Assembly (NCBI GenBank): GCA_013396635.1
Contig: WBMW01005527.1
Span: 2,142,058 to 2,206,057 of the forward strand
Origin: Penelope pileata
Taxonomy: Eukaryota > Chordata > Aves > Galliformes > Cracidae
DNA: 64,000 nt
Direction of reading: 5' to 3'
Shown here: piece after piece, positions 10,608-22,492 of the stretch
Position numbering within the stretch: position 1 is the stretch's first letter
Layout of the letters: each line of letters opens with the position of its first letter
Position numbers and translations under genes: made by a program
The notes under the pieces: model-generated
The model's database searches: none
Told to the model about the DNA's origin: nothing
Seen by the model: the letters and a program-made list of their open reading frames with translations, nothing else

Positions 10608-13600
10608 AATGAAGTCTAAGCTTCAGTAGCCAAACTTCGAACTTTGAGAAAGAATGCTTTTTCCTCAGTAAATTACAATTTTTACCAGCTGTGGAGCTGG
10701 TCCATTTCTCTTACTATCCCGATCCTTCATATATATCATAGTGAAAGTCCTGGCTTTATAAGACTAATCTAGTAGAGCTATTCAATTATACCTATCAGTG
10801 CTATAGGCAGAGAAATTATTTATGAAGCTAATGATCTAAAGTGCACCATTTGAAATGGATGTATATGTTCATAAAATGAGTATCATTCACCCTGGTAGGA
10901 AAAAGTCTATAAATCAAAGTTCAGAATGTGGTTTCTGTAGTCAGTGGGACTCTGTGCGATTCTGAGTAAGGGAACAATTGGACAAAAAAAAAGTGTGTAT
11001 ATGTATTTAAGTACTTTAATGTACATACCATTGAATATCACATTTCAAGGTGACAAGCAAGCAACTGCTTTGAATTTCCCTAGTTCTTACAATGAACTTA
11101 TTTTTCCTTTGATTTGACAATACATATTGTCTTGTTTTAATTCTGTGTGAGAAAACTGTTTTGATGATACAAATCATCAGTTACAATAAAAGTCTTTAAT
11201 AGAGTCATCATGGGGTTTAGGCTTTTTTGAACTATTCAGGAATTACAAAAGGCTGGCATTACAGTAACTCAACAGGAGCGTTACCTTTACCCCGATACAA
11301 GTCATGGAGCTGAAAATCTGCTTCATGATCAGAGACTCAGCAGCAGCAAGTTTGCTACGTACTTGCTCGTAGATAGCGTGGTAGGAAATGGGGGTGTGCA
11401 CGTCTGGCAGCAGTCGGGTGGCTGCAGAGCCTGCTGCTGAAGTCAGTGGGCCGGGGGTGGTCCCATCTGCAGGGTCGGGATCTCAGGTAGGGTGCGTTAG
11501 CTGCCCCATTTCAGTAAATCACTAAAAGCTCTCCTTTAGTTCTGGCTTTAATACACATCCCGTGGTTGTCATAGCAGTTATCAGCAAAACTTTGACCGGT
11601 TTTGATCAGAGATGTGAAACCAACCAATTCTCTGAAGGTGGCATACAAAGAGAAGAAGTTTGGCAGTTACATGCAAGCGATGTGGCAGCAACTGTGTTAT
11701 GAAGTCTCACTGTATTGAGCCCTTTTCTATGCACAAATATATAGACCAGGCTGGTACAAACAGGTTACTCTCCTGAGTTCATTCTGCCAGTGCATTTTAG
11801 CTCTTCATCGCTGGGGCTTTTCATCAAGGAAATGTGTCGGCAGCGTGTGAGATACCGTGTTAGATGTACGGGAAGTACCCACAGCAAATCACCTGCAGGC
11901 AATCTGCAAAACCCTTCTATGCTCTGTTGCTAAAATTAAGTTTATGGATAATTTATCACCTACTTGTCTCTTGAATAAATTACACATACAAATGAAGACA
12001 GAAAAACTGTAACAAGTGTTGCTTTTGACTGGCAAATACGCATGTGAGAATCTCCTATCAAGTATCTAACAGACTTCTATTTAGCAGCTGATGATTGTGA
12101 ACAAGTGATTCATGCTTGTAGCTATTGTTTTTGCAGTACAAACATTAAATGCTCTTTCATTCCCATGATAAATTAGAAATTATCTTTTGTATTTGACATG
12201 TCAAAACAAACTGATTTATCAAAAAAAAAAAAAAACCACAACTCAGAATGAAACTGAATGTGGCTGCAGTTAAAAAATTCTCAGTTAAATACTACCAGAT
12301 ACCATCATTAGCAACTCTGCAATGTATCCTTAATATAAAGGCGTTACATTATCTTATGAATATAACGCTTGCTTCCTAAGGGAAGGGTTTTTTCACTTTC
12401 CCCAGTTTCTTCTCAAAGGTATTCTCAGGATATTTTTGTGGTCATTTTCTTGTTTCCAAATACCATCGTAGGTTTCTTAAATGTAAATAATGGCAAAGGA
12501 ACCAAATGGAATGAACTTTGCAAATGGCCATGGTTATATCTGTCCCATCGATTTTGTATTAAAGTAGTCATGTTCATTTAGTATTAGTGCATTAATCAAT
12601 AGATCTTTTTTAAATTTCATTTTTATAAAACCCGACTTCCCATGTTGCCCCTGAGACTTTGCTTTAGCTCCTTAGTCCCATGCTAGGTCTGTCATCTATG
12701 TTAAGAGGATGTTCAGAGGCCCCGAGGCATGCTGAAATCTGCATGTATTTTATCTGTCGGCAGCGAAAGGATGAGAAGCACAAAGGGGATTCCCCACGAT
12801 TACTGAGGTAGCTAGAAGACTGGGTACCTTTCATTGCTGATCACTTGGCAGGTTTTTCTTTAATGTAAAGATTTTCAAGATTCTTTAAAGACTTTTCTTT
12901 AATTTTCATTGCCTTTGGCCAGTTCAGGCAGTTGAGCTCATTTTTTCAAGTGTGCTGGACTGCTGCTGCATACCCCCTGCAGCCCAGCTCAGCAGTCCTG
13001 CTCCTTGCCAAGCACATCCACGGTGCTGGGGACTGCTATTTTAAAGCTCTCGGGAAAGTGAGTGTAGCTGTTCACCTGCACATTACCCTCCCACTCACTC
13101 GTTTAATTCCAGAATGTCAAAAATCATGGGGAGCTTTTAAAAAACTTTAAAATAATGGACTGTGATTCTTGCTGTGAGAAATGCACAAAGTTAATGATTA
13201 GTTTCCACAAATAATTGTGCTGTTAATGGAGCAGAGAAAAAAATCAGCTTATAAAACTCTAGCAAATGACCTCGGTTTGTGGAATGCTGACGTACCTCAC
13301 ACCATCATGGTTTTGGAAAAAAAGCACTGTTAACAAAAATGCTTTTTTTTTTTTTTATTATTTAAGTGGTTAATATTTAGATTTTTAAGTGATTAATTTT
13401 CTTTGTCTTCAATGTGATTTTTCTTTGCACTTTACATATCACTCTCTTTGTGTTTTATGAGAAGTTCAGTTTGGCTTTCGTTCATCTTTTGAATTTCTTT
13501 GAGCTACCAGAATGACACTACATTTGGGTTACAGCATAGCAAGGGAATCTTACCTAAGATGGTTCTGTATTTCGGGCAAGTCAACATCTTTCAGAAACCC

Positions 13601-14736
13601 CAAAGAATTTGAACACAGGTACTAGCAGTTCACTTCATTAAAACAAGTTGCCTTACAGACAGATTATGGGCTTTCTTGTCCAAAATTGTTCTTGTGCACA
13701 AGTTTTCTTCTTGGATGATTCTCTCTGCTCAATATCATAACAGGAAAACACTCTGCTGATGGTTAGGACTTGCCATAGGAGACAGCTTTCCTTCCCATGA
13801 CTGTATTCAGAATATCATTTCTGCTTTTTGCAACTAGGACATTTCCTAATCTTTTTATAGCTCTTTAAGTAGACTGTAAAGCTAGATAAAATTAGAACTG
13901 TTTACATCAGATTTGATGACTCAGTATTCTGTTTAGCAGGCAGAAATGGAAATGTTGTTAGGATATGAATGCTCTTGACAAGCTATGTCATGGAATTCAT
14001 TTAAAAGTGAAAAGTGCATTTTATTCCAAGTTTCTCATTTTGATATAGGTTTTATAATATAGTTAATTCACAAATGGATGAATTGATACATGATAAATAA
14101 TCATGATTATTCAAAGTAAATATTCTTGCATAAAACAGTAGCATTTCAGTGAGAAAATATCCTTGTTGTATTTCCAATCTGTGCAGAAAAACTGAAATTT
14201 TAACTTTTTATCATGAATCATAAAAGGATATTAAGACATTACATTTTTCCATGACTTAGAAATTTCATGCAATAATTACCTATACTTAAAAACATTTGTT
14301 AGTAAAATCTGTATATCCAGACTGAAATAATAATTACGTACATCTTATAATACATTCTCAAATGTAGTGAAGGCTGATAGATAGACTGAACCTAAATGTA
14401 TACCTTTGCAGTAGAAGTTTTCTAATGATTTATTAATTTACTATGGTACTATAGCGTACTGTGTCCATTGGACTTTGGTAGCAGTAATAAGAAAAAAAGT
14501 AAAAAGAGAAAGTTGTTAATTACGAAATTGTTTCAATTTATTCTTTGCTATGGGGAGGTTGGGGTGTTGGAGGCCAACAGTTTTAAAAAAAAGTGGAATC
14601 CAATTATGTGCCATTTGTATTATTGCCAATATAACTGTTATGAGTAGGATTTGAAGTTGAGAGCCAGCTGAGCCCATGCAGTCTGCTGCAAGAGAATATA
14701 GCTAATATATTTATGTGAGAAAAGTATTCAGACAGT

Positions 14737-15015
14737 TTAAACTGTGCTGAGGTTGATAATCATAAAGTTTCTAATAAAAGAGGGTTCACTGTGATAAGAT
14801 TTCTTGAGCGGGAGCTGGTATAATATTTTGAAGTAGGGATTTGTCTGCTGAGAAGTTCGTGAAGCTTCTTCTACCACATAGCTGTACTTCTCCAAATCGT
14901 AGTAATCCACATTTGTAGAACCATCTGGGATTTTAATAAGAAACATAATACCAGGATTAGATTTCGCTTGTTTCTTCAAGCAATGCATTTTTGAAAACAA
15001 ATCAAGGGTAGCCAA
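14737..15015 (-). other. Unrecognised antisense ORF behind an acceptor-like site
   Basis: On the minus strand 15015-14737 is open for 92 codons in an AT-rich region where stops are frequent. The amino acid mix looks protein-like, without low-complexity runs; it includes IPDGSTNVDYYDLEKYSYVV and SQQTNPYFKILYQLPLKK. The first codon is TTG, not ATG, and is preceded directly by a pyrimidine-rich stretch and AG (CTAGTCCTCTTGCCAG), as a 3' splice site would be. An in-frame TAG lies 12 bases upstream, inside the putative intron. The frame ends in TAA, and an AATAAA lies about 200 bases further on (about 14543-14538). I recognise no family. It may be a terminal exon of an antisense gene, an eroded pseudogene or chance. 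Confidence 0.22.
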
Positions 15016-15290
15016 CTGGCAAGAGGACTAGTCAATATATTAGGAAATGATTGTAATCTTTAAAACTGAAACTTTGTAGTTTCCTGTTTTTGTTGTTTGT
15101 TTATTTTTCTTGACAATTTGAAGGTTATGTAAAGAGTTACATAACCAGTACTCTCCCTTCTTCCTTGAAGGAGGAAGATTTTTGAGTAGGCTTATCAGTC
15201 ACATCCCTAAAATTTTTTGGTTTACCTACAAATGCAAGTGTATTTCACCTGACGAGTAACAGGCTAGCCCACCCCACCATGTTTGTTTTC

Positions 15291-15309
15291 TTTTGTTTTG
15301 TTTTGTTTT
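15291..15309. repeat. Short (TTTTG)n microsatellite
   Basis: The stretch repeats TTTTG about four times on the plus strand, flanked by TTTGTTTTC units of the same kind. Confidence 0.8.
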
Positions 15310-18300
15310 CCATAGAGTATTAGGAACAAAATAAGGGCATTAACAGCTGGTATATCCCCATTTAGACAAAGTGTCATGAGCTCTTCCATGAAATGCGACT
15401 TAATAGCACTCCTTTAATACAAATTCTTTTTGTACCTTAGATGAATATGATGCTCTGGTCATTTCCTGCCCCAGTCCTTGGTTGAGATGTCTGCCTGTAC
15501 AGTGCTGTGAGTGCTTTGACTTCCCCTGGGATACAAAGCTTTACAAAATCAAATTGTCTCATACTAAGTGCAAAAGCTGCCATAAGACTGTTGCAGTTTA
15601 AGGTTGAGAAATTAAACAGGCCAGAGCTGGAGTGTTCTCAGCTAATGGTCTGTTCAGCCTTTAGCAGAGGGCACAGCAATGCCTCTGTAACTAAATGTCC
15701 TCTGGTGCACTGGGATGCTGTGGACACTGATCTAAGTGGGCTGTCATTGATGAACACTGGGAGAATCAGGTTTCCTGGATATCTTAACTTTTTTCTGTGT
15801 TTCTTGTTCACATTTAATGATGAACTGTGATGCTGACTTAGCATGCTGAATGGTGTTACTTACCACATCTTGGTGCGAAATGAATCCATTACAGATCACT
15901 TAAGTGTATAGACCATGTAATTTGTTTTCTGTTGTTGTTATCAGTTCAGGGAAAAATGACTCAGGCAAAAATGTCACAGAAAATGTGCTATTGTTAATGA
16001 CATTGCTGTCTAGGAAGTGTGAAACCTAGAAAATCACTGATGTTGGTGAATTTACCTTAACGTCTCATGTCAAAGACCTAAAATGTGTGTATGACTGGTA
16101 TGTTAGAACGGGGCATCAGGTGCAGGGTACTGGCTTCTAGTACTTGTTCCTTTCCTTATGTGCTGTAGCATGCTCTCCTACATAATAAGTAAAGCTAAAA
16201 TACAGGCTGGCAGAAGTGGTAATGGGAGTAAAGTGAAAGTGGAGAACATGCATTGAGAAAGGCAAGGGATTTAGAAGACTGACAGAGAAAACAGTGGTTT
16301 GAATAGGCATAAAACAGAGCTAGGAGATAAGGAGAGAAGGAATGTGGTTATGAGGCAGTTCAAGGAAGGATTTATCTTACCCACAGCAGTGCTGTTTGTC
16401 AGTCTCTCTATAGTTGCTAAAGCTCATTCAGTATTCATGATGCTGTATGGAAATAATAGGAGAGGGAAGAGGAATACTTTGAGTGCGATCTTTCTCCTTT
16501 CAGCTGTTTTTATTTAAATGAATGGGAAACCCTGCCATGTGCTGGACTTCTCAGATGAGCTTTTCCCAAATTACTTAGCATTCCATAACTTAGACCTGAT
16601 GAAGTAAATGCTTTCTTTAAAGGCAATTATTTGTGTGTATGAAAGTGTCAGTAGCCTGTGATATACTCTGGGCAAATTTAGTATATTGCTAGTAGAATTT
16701 AGCACACTAAATTAGCAAGACAGCATTGTGTGCGAGTTGCTGCAACCTATTTCTGTGTTTCCTGTGGGAATTAAAACGGAGGAATAGTTGTAAGAAAATC
16801 CTTGACCTCAGTGTTGCCTTTGTAATCAGCTCTCAAGTAGTTGGATGCATAAAATACAAACTCACAAAAAAGAGAACAATAAATAAGATTTGTGTGTCAC
16901 TCACAACCATGGCTGTCATATTTTTTTATTTCATTTCTGCTTCTCATTTGTAAGAGATTAATTTGTTGTTAATACATTGTCTACTGCTTTATTTATTTTA
17001 CTCCAGTACTCAAGCTACAGATTTTGTTTCTCCTTCATTGTCTGTGTTGTCCAAGGTGAAAAGAGTATTTATAAGACCTTGTTGTTGTGTAATGCATTCC
17101 TATGTGGATTTCAGGACAAATGACTGAAAAAAATATTTGCTTATCTACAGTAATGCAATCTTTCATAGGTGGGAACCAAGTTAATAATGAGTTGCAAGTA
17201 AATCCAAAAATACTGCTGTGAGTTTCCAGAAGGTGTTAAGTTGCAAAATGCTAATAAAGTGTAGTAATACTAAAGGTTCACAGATTTTGGAGGAAAAAAA
17301 AAAGCTCTTCTAAGGCAAAGTGGAATTGTGCAGTAGAATTATATTTTGCATTTTTTTCTGTAGTTATATAAGGAATAGGTTTTTTTTTCCTTTTCCTGTT
17401 GCAGACTTCAGAGTGGTGAATGCTGTAGGTGAGGGTCTGTTGGCACATCTCTAACAACCTTTGCATGTTTCCTGTGCTTCATGGTAGGAGAAAAATGGAT
17501 TGGGAAGAGCAAACTCTTTGGGATTATTACATAGTGAAAATACATTTAAGAAACATTCTAAGCATCTCTTAAATTAATCAAGACCATGAAAATGGCTGAT
17601 GAAAATGCCTCCCAAGCTCTGCATGTGATTAAATAATCCTTAATGAGAAGTAGGTCCTTTGTTAGACACTATGTCTAGCTTACTGAAGAAATCAATTTTG
17701 AAATACAGTCCAGAGCACATGAATGAGCAAGCATGGCCTATACGTGAAGATATTTATTACTTATTGATATTTAAAAGTTGCTAAATTAATCTTATTTAAC
17801 TGACCGTGCGCAGCCAAAACAATGTTGCAGTTATTGTACTGTATAACTTGAGGGGTTTATTCTGCTTCAGTGTAAGATTTGAAAGAGTAATGTATTTCTT
17901 GAATTTCTTCCTACACTTCATCGTTGCTATGATTAATTCATCATGGCTACTTAGATATGCAAAATCTAAATACTGCACAACATCGATTTTTCTTTTTTCC
18001 TTTTTTTTCCCCTGAATATGAGGCTTAACTTAAAACCATAGTATGAAAATTATGTGTTTTGCAGGAGAAAATATCTTTTTAACCTGACAGTGAAATACAG
18101 TGAGCAAGGGCTCAAATACAGCATGGAATTGTAGAAATAACAAGATTAGAAAAGATGGGGGGAAAAAAGAACCATCTCTGCTTTTGGTTTTGGTTTTCTT
18201 TTCCCTATTGGCCATTATGTTTAACTGAATTCCCCTTTCTTATTTCTTCATTTTCTTGGAGTTCTATTCACAAGCAAAACCTTGTCGCTATGGAAGAGAC

Positions 18301-19276
18301 TGTGCCAGGCCAGCAAATCCTAAGAAAGTCACAAAATGGAGAAAAGTTTTTTAAGCACATGAATGCTAGACTGTTTAACTTATTACTTGGTCCATAGTTT
18401 CCACTGGGAAGTCTTATAAACTCCTGATATGAAAATGTAAGGTTGAAAAGACGGGAGGAAAACCAATTTTTTTTAATCTCCTGCTTGACAAAGCTGTGGG
18501 GAAGGCATACAAGTAGGCCCCTAATGCCCACTTCTGAGCTTGGAGGCTGCCTAGGGTACGACTCTGAACTGAGGAGGCATCTGGTCTGGTCTGCCAGGAG
18601 TAGCTGAGATCATGGTTTAGATAAGTTTGTAAACTTCTCAACCCTTACTTGTAATTGGTTTATTTTCTGGATTTCTGTTGAACAAGATCCATTGCTTTTG
18701 CAAAATTGAAGAAGAGTGAAGAACTCCTGGGCCAAGAGGCGTATTTGTCCCCCTGGGACACATGGTGCTGCCGTGTCCGCTCCCTGGCAGTCTTATCCCT
18801 GGGAGGGGACCTCTCTGAGGCAAGTGAGGAAAGGGCTAGGTCAGCCGTTTGGAGAGGCTGTCCTTGACTCTGTTTATGCAAATTTCCATGATGTGGCAGA
18901 AGTGTATCAGTGATGTAATCAGAGCATTACACGTTTTAAGTAATAGAGGTTAGGGGTAGAGCTGGATGACTTGTCCACAGGCTCTTCTGTAAGGGATAAT
19001 GGAATGGGATGTCCCTGCCATGCAGTGGCACCATGCATCTCAGTATCATCTCTTGATTATTTCAGTGTACTTTGTACAGAGCCAGTGGTTTCTCAAGCAC
19101 TCTGTGCAAGTGTAATTCCTCACACCAAACTTTGGAGAGCTAGAGTGATCACTAGCAGCAGCATCACTATGACCACTGCAGATAGTGCATGCAGATCACT
19201 AGCAGTAATAGTTAAAAACAAATGAAGGTGCTGTGGAAAAATGTACCACAAAGGTTAGGCAAAATTCTTGACTACA

Positions 19277-19713
19277 ATATAAGAAGGACATAAAACTATT
19301 AGAGAACATCCAAAAGAGGGCAACAAAGGTGGTGAAGGATCTGGAGGGCGAGATGTGAGAGCTGCAGCTGAGGCCCCTTGGTTTGTTCAGCCCAGAGCAG
19401 AGGAGGCTGAGGGGAGGCCTCATGGCAGCCTACAGCTCCTCACAGGGAGCAGAGGGGCAGCGCTGAGCTCTGCTCTCTGGGGAAAGCGACAGGGCCCGAG
19501 GGAACGGCATGGAGCTGTGTCAGGGGAGGGTCAGGTGGGGGTTAGGAAAAGGTTCTTCACCAGAGGACGGTGGGCATGGCCTCACGCTGCCAGAGGTCAG
19601 GGAGCATTTGGACACCACTCTCAGACATTGGGTTTAGATTTTGGGTGGTGCTGTCTGAAGCCAGGGGTTGGACTTGATGGTCCTTGTGGGTCCCTTCCAA
19701 CTGGGAGGATTCT
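19277..19713 (+). mobile_element. CR1 LINE, older 5'-truncated copy
   Basis: The copy lies in the sense direction. The left part carries the degenerate AGAAGGACAT...CCAAAAGAGGGCAACAAAGG block of CR1 ORF2. The middle carries the GCCCAGAGCAGAGGAGGCTGA block. The right end has GGTTGGACTTGATGGTCCTT followed by TCCCTTCCAACTGGGAGGATTCTGTGAT, the CR1 3' terminus with a single octamer. The ORF2 frame is broken by stops and shifts, and the sequence differs from the copy near 10 kb, so it belongs to another subfamily or is older. A 120-codon ORF overlapping it (19355-19717) is out of the transposon frame and not a gene. Confidence 0.9.
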
Positions 19714-21949
19714 GTGATACTACAGACTGTGACATATCCCTGTTACAAAATAAATGGAGAGGTGAGATAGAGAGTTTAATTTCAAGCAATTGGGTTAAAA
19801 CAAGATGCTTTTTAAAATAAAATATAATTCACTTGTTGCAACATGAGAACACTGTAACACAAAATAACGCAAGAGTAAGAACACCAGACCCTTGATTGTC
19901 CAGGAAAATGCAATGACCATACTTGCTCACATAGGTGGGTGGTGTAAGTAGCTTTTTTGTCTTATGAGTGACCGGTACCAGAGGTCACATCAAAGAGGTG
20001 TGTGTGCACCGGGGAAAAGAGGAAAGCAAGGAGCAGTCTCATTTGTAAAGTGCTACTTTGCCTCGCTTGGAAGGGAGTAATCAGGTGGTGCTAATTGTCT
20101 TAGTGTTCAAATGTTTTCCCTATAACGAAGAATTGCTGTAGTCAATGTGATGCCTTCCTGCTTCCATTTCTCGTGCTGCATGAGGAGACCAGTCAGAGAC
20201 CCTGCTGTTTGGAATAGCTGAAAAGGTAGCCAAAATAGGGAGTTTTTGCCATCAAAGGACTATTTCTGAGATTTTGACGGGGCTCTTTCTGCCCTGCAGC
20301 TAATTGACTGTCAGTTCCAGCTGGCTCCTTTCCTGCCCTCATTATCTTAGCTTCCTTCTAGCCTCGCCTTGCCCTATTAATGCTGCTACTTTTCAGGGTT
20401 TCTCTCCTTTGACTTTTCATGGCTGTTTCCCTCTTAAGTGAACCTCTGCCCTTTTGTCAGAGAGGAGCATGGAGACTGGGCACTGTGTCACGCTCTTCCT
20501 CCTCTCATATCTGCTTCTCCCCCAGTAGCAATGTGACTCCCGAAGTGCTGTTACGGACATCTAGGCATTGTGGCACAGCTAGGTACCAGAGGTTGCTCAT
20601 TATGCTGCCTTTTTACTTCATTTTGTGTATGTTGGTTGTTTTTCTGAAGTGACAGCATCACTTAACAAAGATGTGTCAACCAATGGTTATTTGCATTCTC
20701 TTTTAAATACCTCTCTCTTTCATGTTACTTAGTACAGTGCAGGATCCTAATCCTACTTGCTCTTAAGAAAATACCCTCATGAACTTGAATAGCAATTGAA
20801 GCAACTGGTGATGTGCTAGTTATTTGGTACTTTTTTTGATATGCGAAGTAGAATAGTGCCAGTCTTTATCAGATTGCATAGACTAAATTATGCAACCTCT
20901 TTATTTTGGAAAGTCCTTTTGGATCCCACCCAATTAAACAGGGATCTTCTGTCCAGGTTCTTCTCACTGAGGGTACTGGTTGCTAGAAGTTAAGTAAAAC
21001 TGCTGGGTTTTGTGACCTGGGGATTGTAAGAAGCTTGAACCAACTTCCTGTAATTTCATAATAAAGCTGTTTTACAACTTGGATTATTTTGATAAATGCT
21101 AACTTAATTTAAAAAACAAACAACTAAAACCCCACGGTCAAGGAATTCATTTCCTGACATAAAATTTATTTGTGTAACAGTCAAGTATTCTCTCTAATAC
21201 AAGGGATTTTCACAGTGCCTAGTTCAATATTAGGATAGGTGTGTATATTTGAATTCAAAAAGATTTGCTCTTAAAACTGCCAGTTTAATGATTTTGTCTG
21301 ATTGAATTTTTGTTTATTTTTAGGACAAAGAACTAGTTGACAAGTTCATTTGGAAATTGTGCAAAATGTTACTATTTGTAACCTTTTAAGGATTTTATTT
21401 TCATCTTTCTAATTAGTATTTTGAAAATTATACATGCCCTTGATTCTAAATTAAGTAAAATAATGAATGCCAAGTTAAATTTGCTCAAGTTTTGGCCTGC
21501 ACCTGTTTAATCATTCAGTCAGAAGATGTATATGTGTTTATTACATTTAAAATCACTTCTTTATTATTAATACTGCTAAAAACAGTATTAGTACATAGCA
21601 AGTTGCTAGAAGCCCTTTTAAAATGTATAATTGTATCTTTTATAAAAATGGTGCAGTAAAACAAGTGGAGATTGTGCTCTGCTAATTTCATTTCAGTATA
21701 GAAAGTCTTTCAAGTAGGAAAATTGTTACTCATCTCTGAAAGGCATTTCTGATGCTAAGAGAAGATCCTTGGTGAGAATGTTCCACCATCTTCCATTTCT
21801 AGTACAGTTCCAAGAACAAGGAAAGCACAGCGAGGTTGTGATTTTCATTATCTGTATAAATTGAACTCTTTGCTAGAGTCCTGTGATGGAAACTTTATTT
21901 ATTACTTTATTATTTGATTATGAATGTGAGCTACAGCCCAATTAAATTA
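19714..21949. other. Non-coding sequence between CR1 copy 2 and mariner copy 1
   Basis: No gene or repeat was recognised. The 77-codon ORF at 20419-20652 has no known motif and lies in moderately GC-rich sequence. Confidence 0.5.
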
Positions 21950-22492
21950 TGATGGCTGTTCCAAAAGTAATGCCTCCTATTCTATTATGTTGGCCCACAA
22001 TGTAAGAGGTGGATGTTGGTGGGATGGCAGCAGAGGTTGAACCTTCCCACCAATATCTGGTTCTATGTTGATGCCATGTGAAAATGGCAGCAGGGGGGCA
22101 CTCTGACACAGTGGCATCTGACATGGAAGTGCAGACGGAGCAAATGAGTGGAATTGAATTCCTCCATGCAGAAAAAATGGCACCCATTGACGTTTATCGA
22201 TGGTTGCTGAATGTTTCTGGAGACCAAACAGTGGATGTGAGCACAGTGAGGTGGTGGGTGTTGAAACACTGTGAAACAGTGGACCACCTCTGCTGGTGCA
22301 GATTATTACAAGCATAGCATGCAGGCCATTGTTCATCACTGGTGGAAATGCACAGCTAATGGTGGTGACTGTCTTGAAAAAGGTGTTTTGTAGCTTTGAA
22401 TTTCCTCTATTAAGTAGTGTTCTTGTGCTCTTTGTATCTGTTGTGGTTTCCATGGAAATAAATAGGAGGCATTACTTTCAGAGCAACCTACG
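21950..22492 (+). mobile_element. Galluhop-type mariner derivative, internally deleted (copy 1)
   Basis: Terminal inverted repeats are visible: GGCTGTTCCAAAAGTAATGC at about 21954-21973 against the complement of GCATTACTTTCAGAGCAACC at about 22469-22488. The inner part CCTCCTATT / AATAGGAGG matches exactly. TA dinucleotides at about 21948-21949 and 22493-22494 fit mariner insertion at TA. At about 0.54 kb it is roughly half of an autonomous mariner. The N-terminal transposase region is kept and the catalytic core is absent. It is therefore a non-autonomous copy that would need transposase from elsewhere. Confidence 0.9.
22123..22317 (+). pseudogene. Mariner transposase N-terminal helix-turn-helix remnant
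   Basis: From the ATG at 22123 the frame reads MEVQTEQMSGIEFLHAEKMA, then a stretch with VYRWLLNVSGDQTVDVSTVR and WWVLKH. This is the first DNA-binding helix-turn-helix domain of mariner transposases, which binds the terminal repeat. After about residue 48 the similarity stops at the internal deletion and the frame ends at 22317. No DDD/DDE catalytic domain is present, so it cannot transpose. A truncated DNA-binding peptide is the most that could be made. Confidence 0.82.

Larger units (their letters stand above)
10617..19276. other. AT-rich non-coding sequence
   Basis: Apart from the antisense ORF at 14737-15015 and the TTTTG microsatellite, only homopolymer runs stand out (for example near 12221 and 13344). 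The stretch at about 10938-10975 (CAGTGGGACT...GAGTAAGG) may be a fragment of an old amniote repeat, but it is too short to call. Confidence 0.5.

Noticed and set aside
13860..13900. Possible L2 LINE end (AGTAGACTGTAAAGCTAG)
   Set aside because: Too short and without the flanking L2 3' sequence; chance similarity cannot be excluded.
19355..19717. 120-codon plus-strand ORF
   Set aside because: It lies wholly inside a decayed CR1 copy and is not in the polymerase frame along its length.
21977..22453. 158-codon minus-strand ORF
   Set aside because: It is antisense to the mariner derivative and spans the element; the sense strand carries the recognisable transposase part.
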